64,000 nucleotides of DNA. Origin: Catalinimonas alkaloidigena. GTDB taxonomy: Bacteria > Bacteroidota > Bacteroidia > Cytophagales > Flexibacteraceae. The stretch is from positions 719,348-783,347 of the forward strand of contig NZ_FNFO01000003.1 of the NCBI RefSeq assembly GCF_900100765.1, read 5' to 3'. How positions within the stretch are numbered: the stretch's first letter is position 1; each line of letters opens with the position of its first letter. Shown piece by piece: positions 49,520-57,823 of the stretch. Made by a program: the position numbers and the translations under genes. Under the pieces are notes generated by a model. That model saw nothing but the letters and a program-made list of their open reading frames with translations, did no database searches and was not told where the DNA came from.

Positions 49520-51391
49520 TTAAGCCGTTGCAGCGCGGAGAGGTAGCGAAAACGTAAACGCGGTTCCTTTGCCTTGTTGACTGGATACCTGTAAGCTCCC
49601 GCCGTTTTTACGGACTAACTCGTTACACAAATTGAGTCCTAAACCGGAGCCCTTCTCGCCATTCGTGCCGCGAACCGTCGTAAGCGAGTCGAAATTGAAC
49701 AGCGTTTCCAGGAGATCGGGCGCAATGCCTGTCCCCGTGTCAGTGACCGATATCGCAACGTAGTCGTCTTCGACCTGAGCGGCTACGGTAATGGTGCCGT
49801 TTTTCGTAAACTTGATGGCGTTGTGAAGCAGGTTGCGTAGAATGGTTTCAACCATGTGCTGATCGGCCCAGACCGCGACCGTCTCAGAAACGGTGTTGAG
49901 CAGCGTAAGCCCTTTTTCGCGCGCATCTTCGCGGTAGAGCTCCATGCAGACCTCAACCGTTTGTCGCAAAGCAATTTGCTGAGAGGCACACTGCAACTGA
50001 TTCATCTGAGCTTTTGACCAGAGGAGCAAGTTGTCCAGCAGTTTGTGGGTGTTCTGCGTGACGTGGTGTAACCGGAGCATACACGCTTGCAGATCTTCCT
50101 GCGAAATGTCGCTCCCATAAGTGCTCGCCAGGTTAGTCAGGCTCATGATGGTAGCGAAAGGGCTGCGCAGGTCATGAGCAAGGATGGAAAAGAACTGGTC
50201 TTTGGCATGGTTGAGCGACCGCAACGCCTGCTCCATTTCTTTAAGTCGCCCGATGTCGTTGAAAAACACCGACAACCCGCCTTCGTAAGGCGTCGCCTGA
50301 ATCTCCAGCCACGTCTCTCTCGGAGCATGGTACGTCTCAAACCGGACCGCACGCCGGTGCTCAAGCGCCGTCTTGAGGTTCTTCTCAAGGCAATAGGGTG
50401 TGATGGCCTCGGCACAGACGTCCTGTAGCGGTTTACCCACCGAACTCTTCTGTTTTTTCCCCAGCATCTTCGCTGCACAACGGTTCATGTACTGCAGCTT
50501 CCAGTCAAAATCGATGGACAGCACCGCTACGTTTGCGTTGTTCAGAAGATCGAGTTGATCGAACTGATCGGGACTGAAGGAAGGCGCCTTCGGGGGTGTG
50601 GGGATTTTTCGCACCGTGCCCGCTACTTTAGTAGGATGGCCTTCGTCGTCATAATGCAGTGTAGCGCTCAGGGCGAGGTGCTGTACCCTGCCGCGTCGCG
50701 TATGAATGCGGTAAATTTCCTCTTGCAGCAAAGGGGCTTGCTTCGAGAGTTGCGCGAACCAAAGGGTAACTCGGTCGGCATCTTCCCGATGCACGCGTGC
50801 CAAAATTTTTGCTAAGGCATCTTCGTGCACAGCAGGCTCAAGGTCGTGTAAGCGAAGCATTTCCGGCGCACAGACGAGCGTATGCGTCGCATAATCGTAA
50901 AGCCACCCGCCTTCGGTGAGTTGCTCGTAAGCCGAGGGCTCCATGTCTACCTGCCCGATGATGCTTACGCCCGTGACCTTACGGAAATGTACCTGCGGCA
51001 GGTACCAGAAGTGGTACGATTTTGTTTTTTCTGCAAAGACTTTGTGTTGAAAATGCCCCTGCAACGCATGCTCGACGAAGTAGCGATGCCGGCGTAACCC
51101 ACGCGGTTGTTGTAAGAACGGTTGCCCGATCAGCTCTGAAATATGTCGGTGTTTCGAGAAAACGTTGTGTCCCTGGGCGTGTACAATGATTCTGTCGGCC
51201 GACACTTGCAATACACTGTGGGGGAAACTGGTAGGAGGCGAAGACAGCGCCGATTGACTGTCACGTAACCGATGCCGCAACGAGGCATTTGTGGCTTTCA
51301 ACGATGCGATTTCCTGCCGGGCCTTTGCCAACTCATCCTCAAAGCCAGGACTGCTAGGAGAGAGAGAAGAAGAAGAGGGCCGTGCAGTCAT
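49520..51391 (-). CDS. PAS-domain sensor histidine kinase
   Basis: 623 residues, no signal peptide or clear membrane helix, so a soluble sensor. A short coiled coil (about 18-45) is followed by three PAS-like parts (about 60-140, 155-275 and 285-395; for example NNANVAVLSIDFDWKLQYMNRCAAKMLG), then the HisKA His in FFSILAHDLRSPF (about residue 408) and HATPase motifs NLLHNAIKFT, DTGTGI and GEKGSGLGLNL. No response regulator nearby. It lies upstream of the TPR kinase gene but is separated by 349 bp. Confidence 0.88.
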   Translation of the reverse strand: MTARPSSSSLSPSSPGFEDELAKARQEIASLKATNASLRHRLRDSQSALSSPPTSFPHSVLQVSADRIIVHAQGHNVFSKHRHISELIGQPFLQQPRGLRRHRYFVEHALQGHFQHKVFAEKTKSYHFWYLPQVHFRKVTGVSIIGQVDMEPSAYEQLTEGGWLYDYATHTLVCAPEMLRLHDLEPAVHEDALAKILARVHREDADRVTLWFAQLSKQAPLLQEEIYRIHTRRGRVQHLALSATLHYDDEGHPTKVAGTVRKIPTPPKAPSFSPDQFDQLDLLNNANVAVLSIDFDWKLQYMNRCAAKMLGKKQKSSVGKPLQDVCAEAITPYCLEKNLKTALEHRRAVRFETYHAPRETWLEIQATPYEGGLSVFFNDIGRLKEMEQALRSLNHAKDQFFSILAHDLRSPFATIMSLTNLASTYGSDISQEDLQACMLRLHHVTQNTHKLLDNLLLWSKAQMNQLQCASQQIALRQTVEVCMELYREDAREKGLTLLNTVSETVAVWADQHMVETILRNLLHNAIKFTKNGTITVAAQVEDDYVAISVTDTGTGIAPDLLETLFNFDSLTTVRGTNGEKGSGLGLNLCNELVRKNGGSLQVSSQQGKGTAFTFSLPLRAATA

Positions 51392-51720
51392 AAGGGTAAT
51401 CAGGTTGAGCGATTGAAAGTTACGGTATCAAAATAATTATTTAAATAGTTAAACAATAGAAAAAATACGTCGAAGCATGAATGTGCGTGGTTTTATGGAG
51501 CGAAAAGGCTCAATAAATCTTAAGAATGCGGTTTTTATCCATTCAATTACACTACTATTAACGCTGTAGCGCGAAAAGTCGTATTCCTTCTCAAGAGCAG
51601 TAGGAGCAATTTTTTATAGAAATCATATAAAAATCCTGAAAATGTTACACAAGTGCGACTTGGTACATTTCTGCAAATTGCTTTTTCAGAACCAGGAAAG
51701 CGATCGCTTGAGTGCGATAG
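51392..51720. other. Non-coding region before tRNA-Leu
   Basis: Very AT-rich stretch of about 330 bp without open frames of typical composition. The PAS kinase promoter should lie at its left end (TTATTTTG near 51430 on the minus strand is one base from TAnnTTTG). Confidence 0.5.
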
Positions 51721-51751
51721 TTTGAGAACTGAGGAATGTTCTCTATGTTTG
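51721..51751 (+). promoter_or_regulatory. Consensus promoter of tRNA-Leu
   Basis: TTTG (51721-51724), 19 bp, TATGTTTG (51744-51751): perfect TTTG-N19-TAnnTTTG, 12 bp before the mature tRNA 5' end. Confidence 0.88.
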
Positions 51752-51763
51752 CATCCCCATTAA

Positions 51764-51847
51764 GCCCAGATGGCGGAATTGGTAGACGCGTGGGTCTCAA
51801 ACACCCATGGTGGCAACACCGTGCCGGTTCGACCCCGGCTCTGGGTA
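51764..51847 (+). tRNA. tRNA-Leu (anticodon CAA)
   Basis: The 84-nt cloverleaf has acceptor stem GCCCAGA/TCTGGGT with discriminator A, a D-loop with GGTAGACGC, an anticodon arm TGGGT-CTCAAAC-ACCCA giving anticodon CAA (reads UUG), a long variable arm typical of class II tRNA, and the T arm GCCGG-TTCGACC-CCGGC. CCA is not encoded. Confidence 0.96.
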
Positions 51848-51855
51848 CAGCAGGC

Positions 51856-51886
51856 AAAAGCCCGGTCAGAAACCGGGCTTTTTTTA
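51856..51886. terminator. Bidirectional terminator after tRNA-Leu
   Basis: A perfect 10-bp stem AAAGCCCGGT/ACCGGGCTTT (51857-51866 and 51872-51881) with a five-base loop and T run. It also stands at the end of the facing Dabb gene. Confidence 0.92.
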
Positions 51887-51887
51887 T

Positions 51888-52193
51888 TTAATCAGTTTCT
51901 ACTGCGTCGTATACCTGCACGCGCTCCCACCAGGCCGAACAGCGTTCGATGAACCGGTGATGGTCGGGATCATCCTGGTAGTCATCGTGGTCGGCTTTGT
52001 TGTCGAACATCAGGAGCAGCGAAAATGCGTACGTGTTGTCGACGACGGGGCGGTTGGTCGCGGCCGGTATGCCGATGTGCGATTGCCGAATGGTGCTGAT
52101 GGTAACGAGTTCCTGCAGCGCTTTTGTAAATTCTGCACGGACTGTAGCGTCGTTCGGGCTTTTGAGCCAGAAAAATACGTGATGGACAAACAT
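51888..52193 (-). CDS. Dabb (stress-responsive A/B barrel) family protein
   Basis: 101 residues from MFVHHVFFWLKSPNDATVRAEFTKALQEL, with the ferredoxin-like dimeric barrel pattern and FSLLLMFDNKADHDDYQDDPDHHRFIERC. Members include stress proteins and small-molecule-binding proteins. No catalytic residue is obvious. A longer frame to 52304 overlaps the upstream ADP-ribosylglycohydrolase gene and is rejected. Confidence 0.85.
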   Translation of the reverse strand: MFVHHVFFWLKSPNDATVRAEFTKALQELVTISTIRQSHIGIPAATNRPVVDNTYAFSLLLMFDNKADHDDYQDDPDHHRFIERCSAWWERVQVYDAVETD

Positions 52194-52231
52194 AGCGTAA
52201 AGGGGGTTTGTGGGGTCGCAAGATACCAACT

Positions 52232-53185
52232 TTACGCAAGCGGCGGCCCCAGCGCATTGGCCAGCGCCACGATCTCCTCCCGCCGCGCCAGTTGAGCGAG
52301 CCATGCTTCCGGTAAAGCCGCTTCACCGTACACAATGCCCGCCAGGCCCCCGGCCACGGCTGCCGTAGTGTCGGCGTCGTCTCCCAAATTCACGGCGGTC
52401 AGTACGGTAGTGCGGTAATCTGGCTGCGTAAGCAAGCACCAGCAGGCGGCCTCCAGCGTATGCACTACGTAACCATCCGACTGAATGTCGTCGGCGGGCA
52501 ACTGGCCGATGTCCAGAATCAACACCCGTTCGAACCGGTCTCGCTCCTCGTACGAAAGGTCGAGGGTATCGAGGTAGTCGTTGCAAACCTCCTGCATGGC
52601 GAAAAAGGCGCGGTCGGGCGGTTGCCCGTGCAATAACTGGCGCGCCAATTCGAGGTAACAAAAGCAGGCCACCAGCGTGCGCGGGTGCGCGTGTGTAAGC
52701 GACGATACTTCCGCCGTACGTTCGTAGCGTTGCGCCACGGGAAGATCGTCGAGGTAAAACGCCAGGGGAAGGATGCGCATGAGCGAGCCGTTGCCGTTGT
52801 GCTGCTCCTCAAGGCCGCCCGCTTCTACGGGCGAAACGCCGGACTGCAGGCGTTGCAGTGCTGCTTGGGTGGTCTGGCCAATGCCAAAGGCCGTGCCGTG
52901 TGCCGACCAATGCCCTTCGGTTTGCCAGCGCAGAAAACGCTGCGCCAGGTCGTGTAGGTTGTAGCCTTGCGCCAGACTCTCGGCCAGGCAGAACGTCAGG
53001 GCGCTGTCGTCCGACCACGTGCCGGGCGGTTGCTGGTGCACGCCGTTGCCCATCGGTTCGGTAATGGGAGCACTGCGCAGCGCTTCCCGACTTTTGCCTT
53101 CCACCGGAACGCCCAGCGCATCGCCCAGGGCAGTTCCCAGAAGCGCAGCCCGGTAGCGAGAAAGGCGTAAAGCGTCGTCGGACAC
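52232..53185 (-). CDS. ADP-ribosylglycohydrolase family protein
   Basis: 317 residues. DraG-type alpha-helical fold with the Mg2+-binding motifs in order: ALGDALGVPVEG (about 17-28), WSDDSAL (about 57-63), GNGSLMRILPLAF and GDDADTTAAVAGGLAG (about 272-287). Such enzymes remove ADP-ribose from proteins, nucleic acid or small molecules. No ADP-ribosyltransferase is nearby. Active-site residues seem complete; the substrate is not known. Followed by the Dabb gene after 38 bp. Confidence 0.92.
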   Translation of the reverse strand: MSDDALRLSRYRAALLGTALGDALGVPVEGKSREALRSAPITEPMGNGVHQQPPGTWSDDSALTFCLAESLAQGYNLHDLAQRFLRWQTEGHWSAHGTAFGIGQTTQAALQRLQSGVSPVEAGGLEEQHNGNGSLMRILPLAFYLDDLPVAQRYERTAEVSSLTHAHPRTLVACFCYLELARQLLHGQPPDRAFFAMQEVCNDYLDTLDLSYEERDRFERVLILDIGQLPADDIQSDGYVVHTLEAACWCLLTQPDYRTTVLTAVNLGDDADTTAAVAGGLAGIVYGEAALPEAWLAQLARREEIVALANALGPPLA

Positions 53186-53221
53186 GTTAATCAGCGGTTA
53201 AGACGGGAAGTGACAGATACC

Positions 53222-53248
53222 TATAAAAAAGCCGACAAGGTGTCGGCT
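53222..53248 (-). terminator. Terminator of the DUF4136 gene
   Basis: Stem AGCCGACA/TGTCGGCT (53230-53237 and 53241-53248), three-base loop, followed on the minus strand by a T run. Confidence 0.82.
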
Positions 53249-53273
53249 CACTACAAAAGAAGGCAAGAAAGGT

Positions 53274-53843
53274 CTATTCGCCTTTGTTTTCTACCGCAAA
53301 TCCTTCGGCCAGGAACTGGTACTGATCAAAAATCGAGCGCACCGCCCGGCGGATGTGGCGTCGGCTAGCAACGGCGTACTGGTCGCCAAATAGGCCGGAC
53401 GCATAGCCCTGCCAGATGGCCTTGTCACGCTTGTTGTCGTAGAGCAGAATCAGTAGCGTGCCTTCACGCAAACTATACTTGACCGGATCGTACGTCTCGT
53501 CTTCGTTTTCCGTTTTAGCCCACTGATCGATCTGCGGCTGGTTGTATCCCTTAAAGTTGAAGTTGTCGTAGAAAATCTTATAGGCCACCATCAGGTTCGG
53601 TTTGCTTTCGTCCATCTGGTACCCCTGCAATTGCAACCGTTGCTGAATCAGCTCCCGGATCAGCGTATCCTCGGCAGTCGAAATGGCGCTGGAGTTCATC
53701 TCGGTAAAGAAGTTGAACGTTTTATACTTCTTGAAGCGCCCGTAGTAGCTGTAGTCCGATTCGACCATGTAATTACGGAAGCCAAAACACCCGGATAGCG
53801 CGATAAAAGTGCAAAATAGGAGGGAAGAGTAGATGATTTTCAT
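53274..53843 (-). CDS. DUF4136 family lipoprotein
   Basis: 189 residues. Lipoprotein signal with LSGC (Cys19). The mature part has DYSYYGRFKKYKTFNFF, RELIQQRLQLQGYQM and LMVAYKIFYDNF, ending IFDQYQFLAEG, matching DUF4136, periplasmic or outer-membrane lipoproteins of unknown role. It is divergent from the SIMPL gene. Confidence 0.85.
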   Translation of the reverse strand: MKIIYSSLLFCTFIALSGCFGFRNYMVESDYSYYGRFKKYKTFNFFTEMNSSAISTAEDTLIRELIQQRLQLQGYQMDESKPNLMVAYKIFYDNFNFKGYNQPQIDQWAKTENEDETYDPVKYSLREGTLLILLYDNKRDKAIWQGYASGLFGDQYAVASRRHIRRAVRSIFDQYQFLAEGFAVENKGE

Positions 53844-54000
53844 GACGGAAGGAATTTGTCAAAGTAAGCCAGTTAATATAAATATTTTATTGGAAAACCG
53901 CTATCACTACGTACATCAGACTTTACAACTCACCGGAGGCCACGATGTTCGGCCCGCATTTTGCTACCTGCCCCGGTACATAACCATTTTTACTACGATT

Positions 54001-54711
54001 ATGCGATCAATACACTACCGACGTGCTTTTTATGCCGTCTTCCTGGTGCTGTTTCTGACATCAACCGTGTTTGCTCAGACTTCTGAACAAGCTTCTCTCC
54101 GAAAAATTGAAGTAACAGGAAGCGCCGAGCGTGAGATAGTGCCCGACGAAATTTATTTTCTGATCTCGCTGCGCGAATACATGAACGGAACCAACAAAAC
54201 CACCATCGACCAGCTGGAAAATCAGCTTCAGCGAGCCGTGAAACGTGCAGGCGTCGACCCAAATGATCTACGGATAGAAGACGTTCAGGGATTTCGAAAT
54301 TACTGGCAAAAGCAAAAAGAAAAAAATTTCTTAACAGGAAAGCAGTATCGCCTGAAATTAAAAACGCCTGACAAGATCAACGAGATTCTGGCGGGCATCG
54401 ACGACAAAGGCATCGACCGAACCGACGTGTTGTCCTATTCGCACAGCCAGATCGAAACGTTTCGCCGGGAAGTAAAAATCGAAGCATTAAAAGCCGCCCG
54501 CGAAAAGGCGACCTACCTGCTGGCCGCTATCGACGAGCAAGTCGGGCCCGTGCAGGAAATTCAGGAAATCGACAACGGCTACTCGGGTCCGCAACCGATG
54601 ATGAGGGTCGCCAATATGGCGATGGAAGCCGACGCGGCCGCCGCCCCGCCCATCGATTTCAAAACCATCAAGCTGCGTTATGAGGTTCGTACCGTGTTTG
54701 CCATTCAATAA
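54001..54711 (+). CDS. SIMPL (DUF541) domain protein, exported
   Basis: 236 residues from the ATG at 54001. Signal peptide ends VFA with Gln next (VFA-QTSEQA). The SIMPL domain is seen in IEVTGSAEREIVPDEIYFLISLREY, then VDPNDLRIEDVQGFRNYW, DKINEILAGIDDKGIDR and EALKAAREKATYLLAAIDEQVG. Such proteins are periplasmic and linked to oxidative stress or envelope integrity. A longer frame to 53833 has no signal and is rejected. Confidence 0.85.
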   Translation: MRSIHYRRAFYAVFLVLFLTSTVFAQTSEQASLRKIEVTGSAEREIVPDEIYFLISLREYMNGTNKTTIDQLENQLQRAVKRAGVDPNDLRIEDVQGFRNYWQKQKEKNFLTGKQYRLKLKTPDKINEILAGIDDKGIDRTDVLSYSHSQIETFRREVKIEALKAAREKATYLLAAIDEQVGPVQEIQEIDNGYSGPQPMMRVANMAMEADAAAAPPIDFKTIKLRYEVRTVFAIQ

Positions 54712-54731
54712 AAGAAGGAAACCAACGCAAC

Positions 54732-54766
54732 AAAAAAGGCCCTGGCAGTTCACCAGGGCCTTTTTT
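54732..54766. terminator. Terminator between the SIMPL gene and tRNA-His
   Basis: A 14-bp stem (54732-54745 with 54753-54766), core GGCCCTGG/CCAGGGCC, with A and T runs on the two sides. It can end both the SIMPL gene and tRNA-His transcripts. Confidence 0.92.
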
Positions 54767-54773
54767 AGCGAAG

Positions 54774-54848
54774 GGAGAAAGACGGGTTTCGAACCCGCGA
54801 CCTCCAGAACCACAATCTGGCGCTCTAACCAGCTGAGCTACATTCTCC
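54774..54848 (-). tRNA. tRNA-His (anticodon GTG)
   Basis: Minus-strand cloverleaf with an extra 5' G (54848) opposite C73, the identity mark of tRNA-His. Anticodon arm CCAGA-TTGTGGT-TCTGG gives GTG, T arm GCGGG-TTCGAAA-CCCGT. The acceptor stem GAGAATG/CTTTCTC has one T-T mismatch at pair 6-67. CCA is not encoded. Confidence 0.93.
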
Positions 54849-54859
54849 GTTTGGGCGTA

Positions 54860-54890
54860 CAAAATTAGTATTACGCCACTGTTCTCCAAA
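54860..54890 (-). promoter_or_regulatory. Consensus promoter of tRNA-His
   Basis: Minus strand TTTG (54890-54887), 19 bp, TAATTTTG (54867-54860): perfect TTTG-N19-TAnnTTTG, 11 bp before the tRNA. Confidence 0.88.
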
Positions 54891-54924
54891 CCTTCGGGCC
54901 TAGATTTTTTACCAGAGGGGGGAG

Positions 54925-54959
54925 CGGACACCTCGGCAAGCCCGGAAGCCGGGTGTCCG
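54925..54959. repeat. Strong inverted repeat upstream of pruA
   Basis: CGGACACC (54925-54932) pairs with GGTGTCCG (54952-54959) and, after one bulged base, CGGC pairs with GCCG around a 10-base loop. It lies 17 bp before the pruA -7 element, over the -33 position, so it could be an operator. No T run follows on either side. Confidence 0.5.
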
Positions 54960-54976
54960 GAGCGGGCAAATCTTGC

Positions 54977-54984
54977 TACCTTTG
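54977..54984 (+). promoter_or_regulatory. -7 promoter element of pruA
   Basis: TACCTTTG, exact TAnnTTTG, 22 bp before the pruA ATG. No TTTG at -33; the inverted repeat lies there. Confidence 0.6.
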
Positions 54985-55006
54985 CCGCCCGTAAATTTTT
55001 TCGATC

Positions 55007-56638
55007 ATGTTAAAAGGATTTTTCAACCCACCGCTTCCACAGAACGAACCCGTGCTCGACTATGCGCCGGGAAGTCCCGAACGTCAGGCGCTGAAAGAGG
55101 CGTTGCAGGAAGCCCGCGGGAAAGAACTGGACGTTCCGATGTACATCGGTGGAGAAGAGGTGCGGACCGACACCCGGCACAAGCTTTCGCCGCCGCACGA
55201 TCACCAGCATGTGCTGGGTTACTTTCACGAAGGCGATGCGTCGCACGTAGAACAGGCCATCAACGCCGCGCTGGGTGCCAAAGCCGCGTGGGAGGACATG
55301 GCCTGGGAGCATCGGGCGGCTATTTTCCTGCGGGCCGCCGATCTGCTGGCGGGGCCGTACCGGGCCGAAGTCAACGCGGCGACCATGCTGGGACAGTCCA
55401 AAAATGCGTTCCAGGCCGAAATCGACTCGGCCTGCGAAATGATCGACTTCCTGCGGTTCAACGTGGCGTACATGACCCAGATCTACGCCGAGCAACCCGA
55501 GTCTGGCGCGGGCGTCTGGAACCGGATGGAATACCGCCCCCTCGAAGGATTTACGTTCGCCCTCACGCCGTTCAACTTTACGGCCATTGCAGGCAACCTG
55601 CCCACGTCGATGGCCATGATGGGCAACACGGTGGTCTGGAAACCGGCGTATACCCAAATCTATGCGGCACAGGTCCTGATGCGCGTGTTTCGCGAGGCGG
55701 GCCTGCCCGATGGCGTCATCAACCTGATTTATGTAGACGGCCCTGTGGCTGGTGATATCATTTTCAACCATCCCGACTTTGCCGGATTGCACTTTACGGG
55801 CAGCACAGGCGTTTTCCAGCAGCTCTGGAAAACCATCGGAGCGAACATCGGCAAGTACCGGACGTACCCGCGCATTGTGGGAGAAACGGGCGGAAAGGAT
55901 TTTGTGCTGGCGCATAAATCGGCCGAACCCAAGGCTTTGGCTACCGCGCTGATTCGCGGTGCGTTCGAGTTTCAGGGGCAAAAGTGTTCGGCGGCGTCGC
56001 GCGCCTACATTCCGAACAATTTGTGGGGCGACGTAAAACGCTACCTGCTCGACGACCTGAAAACGATCAAAATGGGGGGCGTCGAAGACTTCAGCAATTT
56101 CGTAAATGCCGTTATCGACGAGCGTGCGTTTGATAAAATCGCCGGTTACATCGAGAAGGTGAACGAGTCGCCGGTGGCGCAAATCATCGCCGGCGGGAAG
56201 TGCGATAAATCGAAAGGGTATTTTATTGAGCCTACGGTGGTGGTTACGGAAGATCCGATGTTTACCACCATGTGCGAAGAGATTTTCGGTCCGGTCCTGA
56301 CGATCTATGTATACGAAAGCGAGTGGTTCGAAGAGGCCCTTCAACTGGTCAACGATACGTCACCCTACGCCCTGACCGGTGCCATTTTTGCGCAAGACCG
56401 CTACGCCGTGGAGCTGGCTTCGCAGCGACTGAAAAACGCGGCCGGCAATTTCTACATCAACGACAAACCGACCGGCGCGGTGGTAGGCCAGCAACCGTTT
56501 GGCGGCAGCCGCGCGTCGGGTACCAACGACAAAGCCGGCTCGATGCTGAACCTGCTGCGGTGGGTATCGGCGCGTGCCATCAAAGAGACCTTCGTGCCGC
56601 CGACCGATTACCGCTACCCCTTCCTGGCGGAAGAATAA
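55007..56638 (+). CDS. pruA: L-glutamate gamma-semialdehyde dehydrogenase (1-pyrroline-5-carboxylate dehydrogenase)
   Basis: 543 residues, the length of the long monofunctional type (human ALDH4A1-like). It oxidises glutamate semialdehyde to glutamate, the second step of proline breakdown. Features: TPFNFTAIAGNLPTSMA (NAD-binding and oxyanion Asn), FTGSTGVFQQLW, VGETGGKD with the general base Glu, FQGQKCSAASR with the catalytic Cys, CEEIFGPVLTIYVY and FYINDKPTGAVVGQQPFGG. No putA-like proline dehydrogenase is adjacent. It has its own promoter and terminator. Confidence 0.95.
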   Translation: MLKGFFNPPLPQNEPVLDYAPGSPERQALKEALQEARGKELDVPMYIGGEEVRTDTRHKLSPPHDHQHVLGYFHEGDASHVEQAINAALGAKAAWEDMAWEHRAAIFLRAADLLAGPYRAEVNAATMLGQSKNAFQAEIDSACEMIDFLRFNVAYMTQIYAEQPESGAGVWNRMEYRPLEGFTFALTPFNFTAIAGNLPTSMAMMGNTVVWKPAYTQIYAAQVLMRVFREAGLPDGVINLIYVDGPVAGDIIFNHPDFAGLHFTGSTGVFQQLWKTIGANIGKYRTYPRIVGETGGKDFVLAHKSAEPKALATALIRGAFEFQGQKCSAASRAYIPNNLWGDVKRYLLDDLKTIKMGGVEDFSNFVNAVIDERAFDKIAGYIEKVNESPVAQIIAGGKCDKSKGYFIEPTVVVTEDPMFTTMCEEIFGPVLTIYVYESEWFEEALQLVNDTSPYALTGAIFAQDRYAVELASQRLKNAAGNFYINDKPTGAVVGQQPFGGSRASGTNDKAGSMLNLLRWVSARAIKETFVPPTDYRYPFLAEE

Positions 56639-56662
56639 CGTAAGGAAAATAACCCTTATGGC

Positions 56663-56698
56663 AAAAAAAAGGCGCAGCATAACAGCGGCGCTTTTTTT
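56663..56698 (+). terminator. Terminator of pruA
   Basis: A-run plus GCGC, loop of about 12 bases, GCGC plus T-run; one bulged G. Lies 25 bp after the pruA stop. Confidence 0.75.
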
Positions 56699-57144
56699 GT
56701 ATCATAAACCATAAAGTGCAGAAATAATTAACGGGGACTGTTAATAAATCTACAGTGACAAATGTAGTCTGTTTACGTAAATTATCAATTTTTTGATATC
56801 AGCCCGTGACCCCACGGTCGCAATGTTTGGTGCACGTTAGGAGGAAAAATTTCATTTATTCTCCTGATTTATGTAGATAAGGGTTATTTCTTATGCACAT
56901 AGTGCAAAAGCGCAAGGGCCTTCACGTAGGCTGATCCTGGGGTGATTTGGCGTGACGGGTTGTGGTAAAGGAGTGGTAATCAGGAAGTAGTGCGAGGAGA
57001 GTGGGTTGGAGCATCGTGAGGTGCTACCCGCGCTCAAATCGGGGGCAGTCGGACAATTTTCGGAATAAAGTAGACGGTACATAAATCCAAGTGCACCTTG
57101 GCTATGTAAGGTTTTAGCGAAAAATTAAAATAGTATTTAAGTTG
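56699..57144. other. About 450-bp intergenic region
   Basis: No gene with support: a 63-codon minus-strand frame at 56891-57082 has unlike composition. The left half is AT-rich and the right half G-rich on the plus strand (many GTG/GAGG runs). No tRNA, repeat or promoter was recognised. Confidence 0.5.
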
Positions 57145-57705
57145 TTACGAGCCTGCGCCAATTTCTATCTCAATGCCCTTGTCGATTCCCTCGTTGATGA
57201 TGCCCATCCGCACCGCCTCCTGTTCGGGTAGCGACCATTCGACGTAATCGTTCTGTTTGGCGCGGGGAGCGCCGTATTTTTGGGTGAAGTACGCTTGTAA
57301 TTCTGTCTGCATGTCGCGCAGCGAGCTTTCGTTACGGAGGTAGACCTGAATGTTGAAGCCCTTCACCTGGTCGTTTTCGTCCAGGATGTACATAATATCC
57401 GCGAGTTCGGTGCTGTCCAGGTCGAGCGAAACCAACAGACGGTCGGTTCGCTCCTCAGGGGCGTTGTCGGCTTCCATCTGCAACACCTCCTGCCGGCTGG
57501 CACCCAGGTTCAGGCCCCGGAAGGTAGTCGCAGTATCGGGTAAGAAAATAAGCTCAGTTTTGCTGACACTCGGCACCGTAGGGGCGGGTTCTTCTTCAAA
57601 CACCACGGTATCGACCAGTTCGGGCTCGGCCGGCACGTTACTTTGATTTTTGCTTGCGCATCCGCCTATGGTCAAAATAAGCAGAAACAAAAGGGATCGG
57701 GACAT
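57145..57705 (-). CDS. Hypothetical lipoprotein
   Basis: 186 residues; lipoprotein signal with IGGC (Cys16). After an acidic Pro-rich linker (EPELVDTVVFEEEPAPTVP) the domain has FRGLNLGASRQEVLQMEADNAPEE and LVSLDLDSTELADIMYILDENDQVKGFNIQVYL, which recalls small periplasmic domains with a helix and strands. No family was recognised. A -7 promoter element lies 20 bp upstream; the NAD(P)HX repair gene is divergent. Confidence 0.75.
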   Translation of the reverse strand: MSRSLLFLLILTIGGCASKNQSNVPAEPELVDTVVFEEEPAPTVPSVSKTELIFLPDTATTFRGLNLGASRQEVLQMEADNAPEERTDRLLVSLDLDSTELADIMYILDENDQVKGFNIQVYLRNESSLRDMQTELQAYFTQKYGAPRAKQNDYVEWSLPEQEAVRMGIINEGIDKGIEIEIGAGS

Positions 57706-57724
57706 ACATCATCGGAAAGTGAGG

Positions 57725-57732
57725 CAAAGGTA
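57725..57732 (-). promoter_or_regulatory. -7 promoter element of the lipoprotein gene
   Basis: Minus strand TACCTTTG, exact TAnnTTTG, 19 bp before the lipoprotein start. Confidence 0.5.
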
Positions 57733-57823
57733 ACCATAACGCGTTGATCTGTCGAACGCCTGTTCGTTTGCATGCGGAAGGGTTGTCGCCTAACTTGAAC
57801 GCCGATTTAACGAAGCCTCCTTC

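Noticed and set aside
55010-56344. 444-codon minus-strand open frame
   Set aside because: Antisense to pruA, whose catalytic residues are all present.
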